Part shown: positions 19,446 to 30,683 of the stretch, in pieces
Layout of the letters: each line of letters begins with the position of its first letter
How positions within the stretch are numbered: position 1 is the stretch's first letter
NCBI GenBank assembly: GCA_003427395.1
Contig: BFEA01000331.1
Span: 1,008,737-1,040,161 of the forward strand
Length of the DNA stretch: 31,425 nt
Direction of reading: 5' to 3'
DNA from: Chara braunii
Lineage: Eukaryota; Streptophyta; Charophyceae; Charales; Characeae
The notes under the pieces: generated by a model
What the model saw: only the letters and a program-made list of their open reading frames with translations
Database searches by the model: none
What the model was told of the DNA's origin: nothing
Translations under genes and position numbers: made by a program

Positions 19446-21170
19446 TCAACTTCCTTCATTGGAACGATAGTCTTGCAACACCTCACGAACAGAAACTCGT
19501 TGCAACACTTTGCGACGATACTCCTCGAAAGTTCCGAATCAAATATATTTTTGCCGATTGTAATCGAGATGAATTGCAACATCCACACATCTCCAAGTGT
19601 TCATACTCGTATTCAATTTCGCTGCTGCTTCCACAATATCTTGCACCCTGTGAGATCTGTCAAGATAAGACAGGTGTGCAAGTGTCTTTTTCGGACCAAT
19701 AGATTCAACAGAGTCGTACATGGTAATGTTAAAATTAAAAGAACTTAGTTGTTCCAATGCTCCTGGATGGATATGCAGATGGTCTCTTGAGGGCGTATGA
19801 GCGGTCACAACACAACTGACAGGAGACGGAGTAGTCGTAGCGGCCGGCAAAGCAAAAACAACAACAGAAGTAATGACAATCGGCGTTGACATATTGGACG
19901 GTGAAGTATAATCTGCAAGTCGTTGAAAATTTGGAGGAGATGCTGCTTGAAGTGGGACTCTACGGGCCGGAGCGGAATGAGGAGTGGAAGAAGCAACCAC
20001 GGGAGGAATCCTTTTGAGAAGTTGTTGTATCCGTGCATATTTGTGAAAGGTTTGGGGAATGGTCTCTTCTGTCGGACAATGCGGCAGATCTAATGTCATC
20101 CTAGTAATCTCCTCATTCGACAGAGCGATGAACTCATCGTTCAAAAGTGATTGCAACATGGAAGAAGCCTCCAAATCCGAAACATTCAACGGGTCTGAAG
20201 GAAGAGGGAGTCGTCGTTCCAACCGCATATTAGTGAGTTTGTTTTTTTTCCACTCTAGGAAGTTTTCCCATATTCATCCATTTTTCACTACTGTGGCACT
20301 TTTGACAAACATTTCAGAAAGCACCTCAGTCAAGACATTTTGGATGTCAACCTTCTTCGCATCGTCAAACCATCTAGCAAGGTAAGTGCGCGGATTCGGA
20401 GTGCGAATTGTGGGTGCATCGTTATCATCGGACACCACAATAACCCCCGGAGGATTTTGTGGTTGCGATGTGGCGCAAACATGTCTTTCGCGTCCACTTC
20501 GTTGAGATTGCGAACTCGAATCATGAAAACTTGCACGCCCAGCAAGCGGTGCACAAAACGGAATAGAGAAAAGTGCATCATCAGGCAGTGCATTCAGCGC
20601 TCTAACAATCTGAGTTCCCGTTTCATAAACAACAGGTTGTCGTCTCACCCGATTATTAGCCAAGGTAGGCTCCGTGACTTCGGGGGAATCCAAAAGATTT
20701 GTTTTCACACCACGACTCTTTTTCCTCTTGAAAGTAAATTGAACACAGTCTTCTTTCGAATCGCCCGTAATGGTATTATCCTCATGATCGGCAAATGTAA
20801 GATTAAGAGACCCACCCGACTGACGTATACGTGAACCATCCTCATTGGCACGACAATCGTCACCACCCACCTCCACAACCATGTTCTCAGCATTATCAAA
20901 GGTATTCCCTCGCGAACATCGACATTCAACCTCACAAAGAACATGATGATCGTCCCGAGGATATTCACTTTCAGGATGTTCACTTCCAAGATTCACCGAC
21001 CTCTCATCATTTCCACTTTTTTTCGACCTCTCCGAATGTTCGCCTCCAGGTTTTGACGTAACATTCGTATCATATTGAGTGGTATTGCTGTTTCTCATTG
21101 CTTTCCTCTTAGCACGAGTGTCGTGCTTATGCGGCATTCGGGAGTCGCCTGCAAAGAAAGAATATGACAT
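19446..21170 (-). pseudogene. Accessory ORF downstream of the Helitron Rep-helicase, split by two in-frame TGA codons
   Basis: One minus-strand frame runs from ATG 21170 to a TGA at 19448-19446, 575 codons, broken only by TGA at 20276-20274 and 19541-19539. The pieces are 298, 244 (229 from the next ATG, at 20228) and 30 residues. The first piece is charged and serine-rich (MPHKHDTRAKRKAMRNSN, VIVVSDDNDAPTIRTPNP). The second has a leucine-rich start (SMLQSLLNDEFIALSNEEI), a proline/alanine-rich middle and a C-terminal block (TWRCVDVAIHLDYNRQKYI). No family recognised. A strong 3' splice site (TTCTTTCTTTGCAG|GCG, exon from 21148) near the start suggests a spliced or captured gene; the ATG at 21137 would then be the first in the exon. 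CGA-to-TGA deamination would explain both stops. It sits 47 bases after the Rep-helicase stop. Confidence 0.5.
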
Positions 21171-21216
21171 AATTATTTGGAATGCAAAGATTCAATGAAA
21201 AAAAAAAAAAGACTCA

Positions 21217-23500
21217 TCCCAAAAGTTCATAATATATAATGTTCTTTTTAAAAAAATTCTTATCAGGCAACGCAACACGAATGTTGTTGGGATGGCCAAC
21301 ACGCGACAAAGCAACATACAGTTGGTCATGCGCAAAAATCGGTTTGCGTAGCCAAACTCTGACACGTGATACAGTTTGTCCTTGCGACTTGTTAATCGTT
21401 ACAGCAAAAGCAAGATGGAATAAAAACTGTATCCTAAACCATTTGAACCCTGTTGTCTCACCATCGCTTGTCAGATCAATCTAGGGGATCAATGCTCTTT
21501 TATCCGTGTGCATTATTGTCACTTCCAACAAATCATCATTAACATCTTCTTCAAAATCAGCCTTGTACCGTTGCAAAGTCTTTGCTTCGGTGCCAAATTT
21601 CGCAAAAGCATCACAGGCGCACCAATTTTTAAGTGCAGCTTGTGAGGTGAAAGGCCAAATTTGTCGAGAGAGTTTAAAAACTCTCGCTCAATACCAATGT
21701 CGGTATCATTCGAATCAGGATAATCAACGTTGAAAAAGTCACGCACCTCCCAGGGAAGTCATCAAGAACATGGTTGTTAACAGAGCCGACATCGTCATTA
21801 GTAGGGCATAAAATTAATCGAGGCAAGAAATACTCGGTATCCCCCTTATGGTTCGACACATCATCCAACGTTCATGAAATCAACTCATTAATTGGTTTAT
21901 CCATACAAATCTCACGTGGCAATCTGACCGCAGCAGGTTCATTAGGAAAAACACGAGGATGGTCACCATTTCCAATACGCATAAAAAAACGGGCATACAT
22001 TCGTGTCATTTCATCATTCCCTAAGCTTAAGATTCGCATATTTTCGGTTAGTTGATGAACCTCAAAAAATTTCCACAAATAAGATATTTTCATGGACACG
22101 TAAATTTGTTGCGCTCACGATCCGTGTTGCACAACGGGTAAAACATGTCTGAAATCCCCAGATAGAAGTAAAACTTTCCCACCAAATGGTTTGTCATTGT
22201 TGCAGAGGTCCCGAAGCGTATTGTCAAGAGCTTCCAAGTGAAACTTGTTACTCATCGGAGCCTCGTCCCAAACAATCAAGTCGGTACGGCGGATAAGCTC
22301 CGCAATATCACTTTGTTTCGCAATCAAGAAGGGACGCGTGTTATCAGGTTTTAAAGGTGCGTGAAATCGTGAGTGAAACGTTCGACCTCCCATCAAAAGA
22401 GTCGCCGCTATGCCACTGGATGCGACGGTCAGTACAATGGCAGAACTCGACCTGATGCTCGCTAAAATCGTTTCAATGCAAAAAGTATTTCAGCCGGTGC
22501 ATCGACAAAAGCACGCAACGGTCTTTTCTCTTGCACAGCCCGAAAGACTCTTTCCACTAACACTCGTTGACGTGGACGAAGACGTCGAAAATTTGACTCA
22601 TATCTGCGTTGCATTAGAATAGGATCATACGACAACTCGTCGTTTAGAATCGAGGATGCAGTTCTGTTCTCCGTCGGGTGTTGGATAATAAAGATAAAAC
22701 TTACGGATGTTTTTTCCAGACTCTTACAAAATACGGTTAAGATGGAATAACACTAACGACTGCAAAATATTTGGGGGAACAATTTCATTGCCTGCGCGAT
22801 ACAGAAAATCATCGCACATCTTATCCCAATGTCGTTCGAAGAAACGGACAGGACCGTTCACCGGACCAAACGCAAGAATCATAACAAATATTTTATGAAC
22901 TTCTTCAGACATGTAATGCGCAGCGGTTGTGGCTATGCATTGATCATATGCATTGATCGTATACATCGTCTGTTTGCAAAAGACCCAATTGAAGACACAC
23001 GTATCAGAAAGAATCGTATTCGACTCCGTCCACTGTACGAATTTTGGCAAAAGAGCGCACCCCACGGGAATATTCGTGGTTTAGCAAAACGCGCAGATAA
23101 AATCGTTCCCCTTCGGTGATCCTCACGTGATGCAACCGAGATATCGTTTCGAAGGGACCACTGTGGTGATCGCGTTTTCTTCGGTTCCACTTCTTATGTT
23201 TGTTATCCCACACATGAGTATTAACGATTTTTGCGTAAAGAGGAAGCTCCTCTTTAGAAACACCTTCATTCAAAGAGTTGTGTTTCATCCATGCTGTCAA
23301 TTTCGTTTTCGGGGGTTCATGTGAAACAACGTGATGCTCACTGTCGGGTTCGAATTGCACTTTTTGCATGTTTTCGAGATGCACGGACAATCTTTCCACC
23401 GAGGACCATTGTTCCGCAACGTCAAACTCAAATAGACGTCAGCATTCTTCACATTCACCTACAACACGCATATCTTGATAAAATTTAACTTCGTCGATCG
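21217..23500 (-). pseudogene. Helitron Pif1-type helicase region (decayed)
   Basis: The C-terminal half of a Helitron Rep-helicase, which in intact elements unwinds DNA during rolling-circle transposition. In order on minus: a linker with THVWDNKHKKW and GERFYLRVLL (23399-23004); a stretch through about 22720; FVDAPA at the P-loop position (about 22495-22510); VASSGIAATLLMGGRTFHS (about 22376-22435); LIVWDEAPM, Walker B (about 22245-22275); LLLSGDFRHVLPVV (about 22130-22175); CPTNDDV (about 21795); APVMLLRNL and LCNGTRL (about 21565-21625); LAFAVTINKSQGQ (about 21380-21420); and QLYVALSRV (about 21290-21320). The frame ends KNIIYYELLG at TGA near 21217, the usual family end. Frameshifts near 22480, 23060 and 21730 and several in-frame stops make it inactive. 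Confidence 0.85.
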
Positions 23501-25055
23501 GCGCATGATTATCCTGCTCGCAAACCATAGCATGATCGCACCCTTTGTACACGTACTTGCACGCCTTGATATTAGCACAATATTTAACATTCAAGTGGCA
23601 ATTAAACCTCATTAGCAAGTACGGGTTATACGGGAGCGCACGACGATTGTCGTAAACGACACTATTTTGAACAATCGTAAAACCACCGTCACTTGGTTTC
23701 CTTCTCCTATACGAAGGGTACGTTTGTTCATCTTTAAATATTGTTGTAGAAAAGAAGTCTTTCGGAAACCCTTTTGTGCATTATCCGTCCTCCGTACATG
23801 AAGCGTCGCGTTTCTCCGCATCGCAAATTCCATGCAATATGAACTTGGCTACCTTTTCTCTGAATTCCCGTTCTGGAGGAATCTCGGCACACACCACATT
23901 GTCAACAGCATCCGCATCTCGAGTTTTATTAATCCGGATGCAGGATAATCAAAGATCCGTTTGTTCTTTATCTCATCAATCAGCTGTACAAAATAACCTT
24001 TGAACACTCGCGTAAGAAGATCCGGCCTGTCGTTAGGACATTGACCTAGCAACATGGCTTGTTTGATCTCCGACCAGTTAGTGTTGCACGTCATAGTGAT
24101 GAAAAGATCCCGTTTTTCGAATCGTCTCACAATTGTCATGCTGTCGTGATATCTTTCTCATATATCGCGGCCCTCCAGTGAACGTTGACGGTAAAACCAT
24201 TTTTGTCTCAATACCGTCACCACGTTGATTTTGTTGCACAGCGTTTCGGAAATCCTAATAATACTCTGAGCGCAATTCTTTTTGATGGAATCTCACCCAT
24301 TTTAAACAGAGGGATTCAACTTTAGCGTACCTCATGCAACAAAACTCGTGGAAGAGACGTGCTGCATAAAGGAGGCAAGGCCTTTCACCATCGAGCTCGT
24401 GAAGGTGAAATGCATAGTACTCTTTAGCACTAAGTCCTGGCGGTCATCCAACCTCCGAGGCACGTTGGACAGACCAACTATCGATTCCCTCCGAGAAAAG
24501 TAAAACAAACCTTAAACAGTCGTGCGCTTGATAACATTCTGGAACCACAACTGTCTGTCACTCACCAGGAAGAGGAGAACGCAAACGAATCTCGAGCTCA
24601 CGAGGAAGGAGTTCATCGGTCATCAGAACACACACCTCATGTAGCCCCATAGGACGGTTATAACGCCTTGCATGTCCCTCCTCAGGCATGACATCCGGAT
24701 TTATGACAAACTTCCCCCCATTCAAGGCTTCCTGTGGAAGGTCAGCAACCGTCATAAAGTCCTTCACGTAATTGTTACATTGTTGTAGCAATTCGTGAAA
24801 CCTTCTCAATATGTGTTTCGCTCGATCAAGTTCGACATCGGATGTACGTGCAGGTAAGTTAAGGAAATCTACCCTTTGATCAATCGCATCATCCAAACGT
24901 TGAGGATCGTGCAAGTATAGTTGCCAAAACTAAGGACGTTCCCCTTCCTCGACAACCAATGCACGGATGCGATGAAAGATTGAACCTTGAGCCCGAAGTT
25001 GGCCCTGGAATCCTTGAACACCATTGCTCGGCTGCTTCAACCGTGAGGATGGGAG
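23500..25055 (-). pseudogene. Helitron N-terminal and Rep (HUH nickase) region, decayed
   Basis: Reads on minus from GVQGFQGQLRAQGSIFHRI (about 25035) with an in-frame TAG before FWQLYLHDP, then an open stretch 24914-24558. Next comes SAKEYYAFHLHELDGERPC through KWVRFHQKELRSEYY to FTGGPRYM (about 24440-24155), with one TAG and a shift. RRFEKRDLFITMTCNTNW and DRPDLLTRVFKGYF (24139-23960) follow. After another shift come NVVCAEIPPE, CTKGFPKDFF, YPSYRRR, LPYNPYLLMRFNCHLNV and ACKYVYKGCDHA (to about 23530). These blocks are hallmarks of the Helitron Rep domain. The HUH block expected between KRIF and DYPASG is absent, and the tyrosine motif is about four residues short. Homology stops about 30 bases from the arm B edge. 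Confidence 0.85.
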
Positions 25056-25250
25056 GGATAAACTATTATTAATTATCCTCGCTCGTTCGTTGTAGCATAG
25101 GGGGTACGAGCGGTAATACGCCTATCGGACCCGCACGGAAACCGACACCTTGGGGGGCTGAAGTCCCAAGCGCGGCTCGACGTCGGTCGACTAGGACGCA
25201 TCCCACACACCATGCGCACAACACTCTACGAAAACAAAAAATATAAAACG

Positions 25251-25276
25251 CACACACACACACACACACACACACA
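25251..25276. repeat. (CA)13 microsatellite in arm B
   Basis: Perfect CA tract. The arm A counterpart (about 17261-17268) is only a short TG run. Confidence 0.95.
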
Positions 25277-26539
25277 TCAACTAACGCGACAACACTCCTA
25301 GTCTCTTCGTAGCCGTCGCATAACTCTCCAATGTGGAAATCGGATAGGCGTCACGCGCGAGACTCAGTATAAAACCGCGCGCACGCAGGGCCTACTCATA
25401 TTGGCTCACAATGCAAGCGTACGCAAGGAGTCGCAATGATGGCGTACTATGTAGTGCCCATAATCAAGCGGCCCCTCGTGGATCCGAGTACCGCTTATGA
25501 CGCTCAAATGTCAGACTCGAAGTGTTGTGAGAGACTAATCCCTCACGACATTGCACGACTGAAGGAATAGACGTGCAGCCGTCGCGAGACCTCCGACCTT
25601 TCGTCTGAGCGTCTCGGTAGGCAAGGCAAATAGGCTCTGCACGGGGGCAGATTCCTTCCCTGCAGAGTCTAGGGCTTGGGATGTCGTGGATAAGGACCTT
25701 GAATCCTGGCCCAGGACGAACGTCCGACTATAAAATTCTCTAAAAAGCAAAGGACAAAAGGGAATTTTCCTTTCTCTCAAGCCATAATCTGGCTAACCCT
25801 CGCGCACGATCGCAGTAAACCGCGCGCATACCCAGGGCACATATAAACATGTAAGGGTTAATTTTATAGGACGATCACTTCTCACAGTCACAGTGGGGCT
25901 CCTCTCAACCATATATGTATGTAATCGCAGGCAACCACATCCAGAGTCCGAACCACAAACGCACCTGCAATCACATCAAAGATTCATGCAGAAGTCCACG
26001 CACTACACGGGGTCAACTTCAATTATTCCTTGCATTCATACCCCTCGCTTTAGCCATACAAGCCTCACTAGTGCAACTCTTAAATAAATACTCAGTACTT
26101 TTGTTGGATGACCATTCAATAAAGTCCGGGTGAAAACACAACAAAACAGTTCAATCACAAGGCTGAAGCCTTTAGGTTGAGTGGCAGGAGTGAATTGGAG
26201 TTGAATCGTAAACCGTCAAATCGGCAACCGACCTGTTATCAGTGATAACAGAAGATGACCCTTGTAGGATCAAGCTGAATCTTGCCCAAATTCTGAACCA
26301 CGGTCAAGAGGACCTGTAACACATGACAGACCAATCCCCAAGCTAAAATTATAAGTGTATGGAGAATACAACTCCATAACACATTCTCACCCAAATTATC
26401 CTAGCTCACTAGGCCTGAGTCTACGTTTAAGAAGTGCCCAAAGCAAAGGTAGATTCTGGCATAATCTCCCCTATACAAAGTGAATCGCGAAAATCGTCAC
26501 CTATCAAAATATAATCTGTCTCCTTTAAACTAAGAAAAT

Positions 26540-26815
26540 TTCGGCAGCGCTTCCCGTAGGAAAAGTGTCTTTTCATAATTTATATCAGCCCGAATATGAA
26601 ACAAGAAATGGTATTTAACTTTCTAAAGTCCAATTTTGTCTAACTCCCCGATTTAGCAAAATTTTGGGCAGCACTCCCTTTAGAAAATGAGACTTTCCAA
26701 ATTTTTATTAAGTCATATAAAAACTTTAGACAAGTTGAATTTTGACAAGTCAAAGTTTGAGTAACTCCTTGGATTTGCAGAAATTTCAGCAGCGCTTCCC
26801 GTAGAGAAAGTAGCT
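26540..26815 (+). repeat. Hairpin array, family 2, arm B (3 units)
   Basis: Counterparts of the arm A motif lie near 26541-26568, 26669-26692 and 26786-26812 (GGCAGCGCTTCCCGTAGG, GGGCAGCACTCCCTTTAG and similar). Self-pairing is partial here, for example CGCTT/AAGTG in the first. Three units remain against six in arm A. Confidence 0.45.
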
Positions 26816-27123
26816 TACCAAAATTTATACAAAGCCAAGTATAATAAAAGATCCCATAAAATACGAGAATACTAGATCTAAGTAAAAAAACTTAGCTCAG
26901 AAAATGCAGAAATTTAGCCAACTCCTATTGCTCTAGCACGTGGCGAGCAACTACAGCAAGTACCTGTCAAACTGAAACTTAGACCAAGTAGTAGCCTCAC
27001 TCAGTCCCATGCTGACCAAACCACAAAGGTAAGTACTATCGTCATCCCAAGGTCAACTTGGCAGACAATAGTTCATGATTTTTCAATGGTTTAACCCTTT
27101 ATACCCAGCTTACATAGGGCGCA

Positions 27124-27955
27124 GAGTCAGGTCATCTAATCTTATGGAACATGTCTAACTCAGTCATTTAGTATACACGAACAGGTTGCACAACTACTCT
27201 TTTCTTCCTTTGGGCATATGACTAAGCCATTCATCTTAGAAACAATGCCTAGTCGCCCTGAACTATTTAATATCCAAGTTATATATATTTCTTTGAACTT
27301 AATGTTCAAAAGCTGAGCGTAGGACTGAGCCATTCATCTTAGAAACAAAGCTCAGCCTGCCCAAAGTTACCTTCAATTATACTCTTAGTTATACTCTCTT
27401 CAAATTTATGATAAACTATAGTCAGGTCATCCAATCTTATGGAACCCTTGCCTGACTAGCCTGTCCTTAAGTAGTATAATAATAAGATATAACCAACTTA
27501 TAACCTTTTGGGTTTCAGCATGTGCGAGGCATTGGGCCAGACCATCCAATCTTATGGAACATATCTGGTCCTCTGCCAGGTTCGTTCTTCTCTGATTCAG
27601 TTGTGCGTGGCATGAGTCCAAGGCCATCCAATCTTATGGAACATGCCTCGCTCCCAACCAAAGTTATTCCCTCATAACAAAAGCAGAAAGAGGCTGAGTC
27701 ATCCAATCTTATGGAACTTGCTCAGACCTCCTCGCCCAGAAACTAATAAAACAGAGTAAAACCCAATTAAACAAGGCAACCAAGCCATCCAATCTTATGG
27801 AACATGCTTGGCTCGTGAAAGTCAACCACGGTCAAACCCTTGCAAGTCAGAGCAATCAGACCATCCAATCTTATGGAACTTGTCTGATTCTCAATGCAAT
27901 TCGGAAAATAAAACACAGCAGTCAGACCACCCAATCTTATGGAACAGTGCCTGAC
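27124..27955 (+). repeat. Hairpin array, family 1, arm B (10 units plus a remnant)
   Basis: The core is CATCCAATCTTATGGAAC in most units and CATTCATCTTAGAAACAA in two. Stems: 27124-27161 (GAGTCAG/CTAACTC, one mismatch); 27221-27255 (GACTAAGC/GCCTAGTC, one mismatch); 27325-27355 (CTGAGC/GCTCAG); 27419-27458 (TAGTCAGG/CCTGACTA); 27534-27571 (GGGCCAGA/TCTGGTCC, one G-T); 27621-27648 (AGGC/GCCT); 27694-27725 (CTGAG/CTCAG); 27780-27811 (CCAAGC/GCTTGG); 27854-27889 (AATCAGAC/GTCTGATT); 27921-27955 (GTCAG/CTGAC). A remnant core lies near 27965-27980. Inside most units, CCAT and ATGG of the core can pair as an inner stem around CCAATCTT. Confidence 0.88.
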
Positions 27956-28529
27956 CCTACAAGGCCCTTCCAATCTTAAGCAATACCACCTTTCTCCCAA
28001 CCTTCCCCCTGATGCAGTTCCCCTTTGTTCACAGTCTGCCTTCAGGCAACCAACAAAACTGAAACTGAGATTTCACATGCATTCCTTTACTTAGCCTGAT
28101 TTATGTCCCGAAAGTCAAACAACAAGCCAAAATAGGGGTGCATATAGTATACTCAGTCAAACATAGAAAGATGTATAGATAGGGGTTATACCTGGGTTTA
28201 TAGAGGGGAAACAATGATTACCTTTCAATTCCCTGCCTCCAGAACTCCTCCTGAATTCCGGCAGAGCTGCCGCAATCGGTGGGGCTAACCTCCCACAGAG
28301 GCCTTGGCGCAGATTACGAGTTGCAATCCCGCCTACCGCCTTCCTCTCAGAACCAACAGACTAGACTTAGAGTAAGAAGGGCAGAAGGAGATAAGTTTGA
28401 GGCTCTCAGATCCAAGGGAGGTGCACTCAGACTCGCGCGAGACGGCCTTGATACCTTCCTTCGCCTGAGGGCCCCGCAATGGCAGCCAAATACACAGCGA
28501 CCTCGTCAGGACTGAAGTCAAACTACCGA

Positions 28530-29343
28530 AGCCAACCTCCTGATGACCTCCCAGTTCACAGCAATAACCCCCGTATGTAGGCCCTCTCATGCCACCAAGC
28601 CCCACTACCTCGATCTCAGATAGCACCGTCGCCGGACAGTAGTCCACGTTTCCCTCACCCTCCGTCAAATTGTTGGCGACATATAGCAACATGCAGCAAA
28701 CGCAACCTTCAAATGTTTCGTTCATGTAGCGGCTCCCCTCATCGTGCTTTTCATCACAGTGCTGGCAAGGTCAGCAGGGGCCTAGTGGAGTGCAGTGCAC
28801 ACAACCACCATACGCGACAACCATGCAAAAGCAAGTGAAACGCAGTAGTAACTCAACTATACGTAGCCAACCGTACGGACACAGTACTTGTACGCCCACA
28901 CATACACAGGAAACAGAGGGCGCCGACTGCAGCCACAACAGCAGTTGCAGAATGCACCCCATAAGCCAAAACCAATAAGCACACAGACGCCCACTATGCA
29001 GGCCACCGCCGCGTGGCTTGGCATGCTACAGTAGTCCGACCCGTGGCTTCCCTAACTCTTCTCACAATCCGCCTTCCCGGTCTTCCTTTCCTCGGATCCC
29101 CCGACTTCCTCCCTCTCGTACTTGGTGCCTTCGTACCCACGCTCCCAACAGAAGCTCGCAGTCGTTCCAGCCTTCCCTAATCAAGCTTCTGGCGGAACCA
29201 GGTATCCAACGGCTCGACTAGTCTTCCGTCTCGCTCGGCGCAGTCCACCGCCTGTCGGGTTCCTTTAAGTGCATCCTCGTTCATCCCTCTCACAGCGGCT
29301 CATGAGTGGTGGGCGATGCACTCAATCCCTCGTCCCGAGTCAG
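28530..29343 (+). other. Arm B leader segment ending in a conserved splice donor
   Basis: No supported coding region: frames here lack counterparts in arm A. It ends in GAGTCAG|GTAAGTAT at 29343/29344, a full-consensus 5' splice site collinear with CAG|GTGAGT of arm A. The element's transcript may therefore have a 5' exon and an intron in its leader. Confidence 0.35.
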
Positions 29344-29468
29344 GTAAGTATCAATCCCGCAGCTTACCTCCTGTTGCTCCTATCTACCAAATAACCAGAA
29401 TCTAACGAACCTACTGCTAGATCGCGGGTATGTACACTACTACCTGTGTACGTTGTGTGTAAGAGAGT

Positions 29469-29485
29469 GAGAGAGAGAGAGAGAG
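29469..29485. repeat. Short (GA)n tract
   Basis: Eight GA units in arm B leader sequence. Confidence 0.85.
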
Positions 29486-29499
29486 TTCCTCGTTGGTAG

Positions 29500-30680
29500 A
29501 AGGGGCAATGTCCTGGTAATAGGTAAGCCTCCATCTTCTCGGCCAGCCCCACGCCTCCTACTCCCGTCAGTAATATGGGCAAGGGGAAGTCAGAATGAAC
29601 CTTCCCAGAAGGCGGGTAGATTCATTCTACTCTTTCATACAGTAATAGATCCTTTCCTCCGGGCACAACCCATACACGCTACATCGCAAAGCCTACCCCC
29701 TAATGCCAGAAACCAACTCCATAAGTCAATTCGCAGCCACGAAAAACCCCCATAACGCTCCTTTCCTCAACCATTTTCGTTTAGAATTGCATAGTATTTT
29801 TCATCTCCCGCCATTCTCCTTTGCTGCTCCGCCATCGTTTACCTCTCCGTGCACTACTTTATCTACTAACCTCCCTAAACACTAACTTTCCCGCCAGTCT
29901 AGCCTCGGATTTGAGATCGCCATCCCAAAAAACTCCGATTTTGATCCGCCCCCACCCATTTTCATCAAGGGACGGGGGAGATCAACGCTTCTCTGCCCTT
30001 ACTTTGTCTCCCGCCATCTCCACTTCGCTTCATGCCCCGGCACCGCCCCCCGTCCGGGTTCATTCCCCTCCCATGTTGCACGCCCCGACCTCCTGCGCTC
30101 CGCTCTGCTTTCCGTTCGTGCCCTGCGCCCGACCTTCAGTCTGCCCCGCTCCGCTCTGCTATGTGCTGCATCGATGTCGGCTCTGATACCGACCGGGGAT
30201 CTGCGGCCGCGGACGCCGAGTTCGCCCCAGGGAGTAACCTTGTCTCCGAGCCGCCCTGCCCGACACTGCACAGTGCCGCGGCACGCAGCCCACGCTTGGT
30301 TGTTCTTGGCCAGCCCAACGCTACAGCATTTGAGGGGGCGCAGCCTGCTGCAATGTCTCCTGGCTTCGGCCCAGAACCGTGGCAACCCAGCGCCAGGAAT
30401 GACCTGCCACCCTTCAGCCTCCCATCAGGCAGCCAAATCAAGAGGCCGAGGGCGCCACCCTGCTATAGGGCCTGAGCATAGCCCTAGAAGGGCCAGCTCA
30501 GCGCACGTCTCGGAGGCAAATTTTAGATTGGGAACCCTTGAAGACCGCTGCGACGAAGGTTCTCTGCGACTGGCCGTAGTGCCCTGCCTGCGGCCCTTGT
30601 TGTCGTGCCCCTAGACTGCCCCTGCCTCGGCACAGCTTGCCCCGTTTTCAGGTCCTCGACTACCGATGGCCTCAAGGGAA
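29500..30680 (+). other. GC-rich outer leader of arm B, no gene supported
   Basis: Frames of 100-147 codons occur on both strands between 29999 and 30614, but all are proline, arginine and alanine-rich, mutually overlapping and not conserved in arm A. This is typical of GC-rich non-coding DNA. The patch at 29830-29885 aligns with arm A 12050-12110. Confidence 0.4.
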
Positions 30681-30683
30681 AAT

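Noticed and set aside
20340-21061. Plus-strand frames opposite the accessory ORF
   Set aside because: Shadows of the longer minus-strand frame.
27124-27955. CRISPR array
   Set aside because: The genome is eukaryotic, spacing is irregular (about 70-120 bases), repeats are short and imperfect, and the immediate flanks are complementary rather than unique spacers.
29999-30614. Overlapping 100-147 codon frames in GC-rich arm B leader
   Set aside because: All frames are open on both strands because stops are rare in GC-rich DNA; composition is P, R and A-rich and not conserved.
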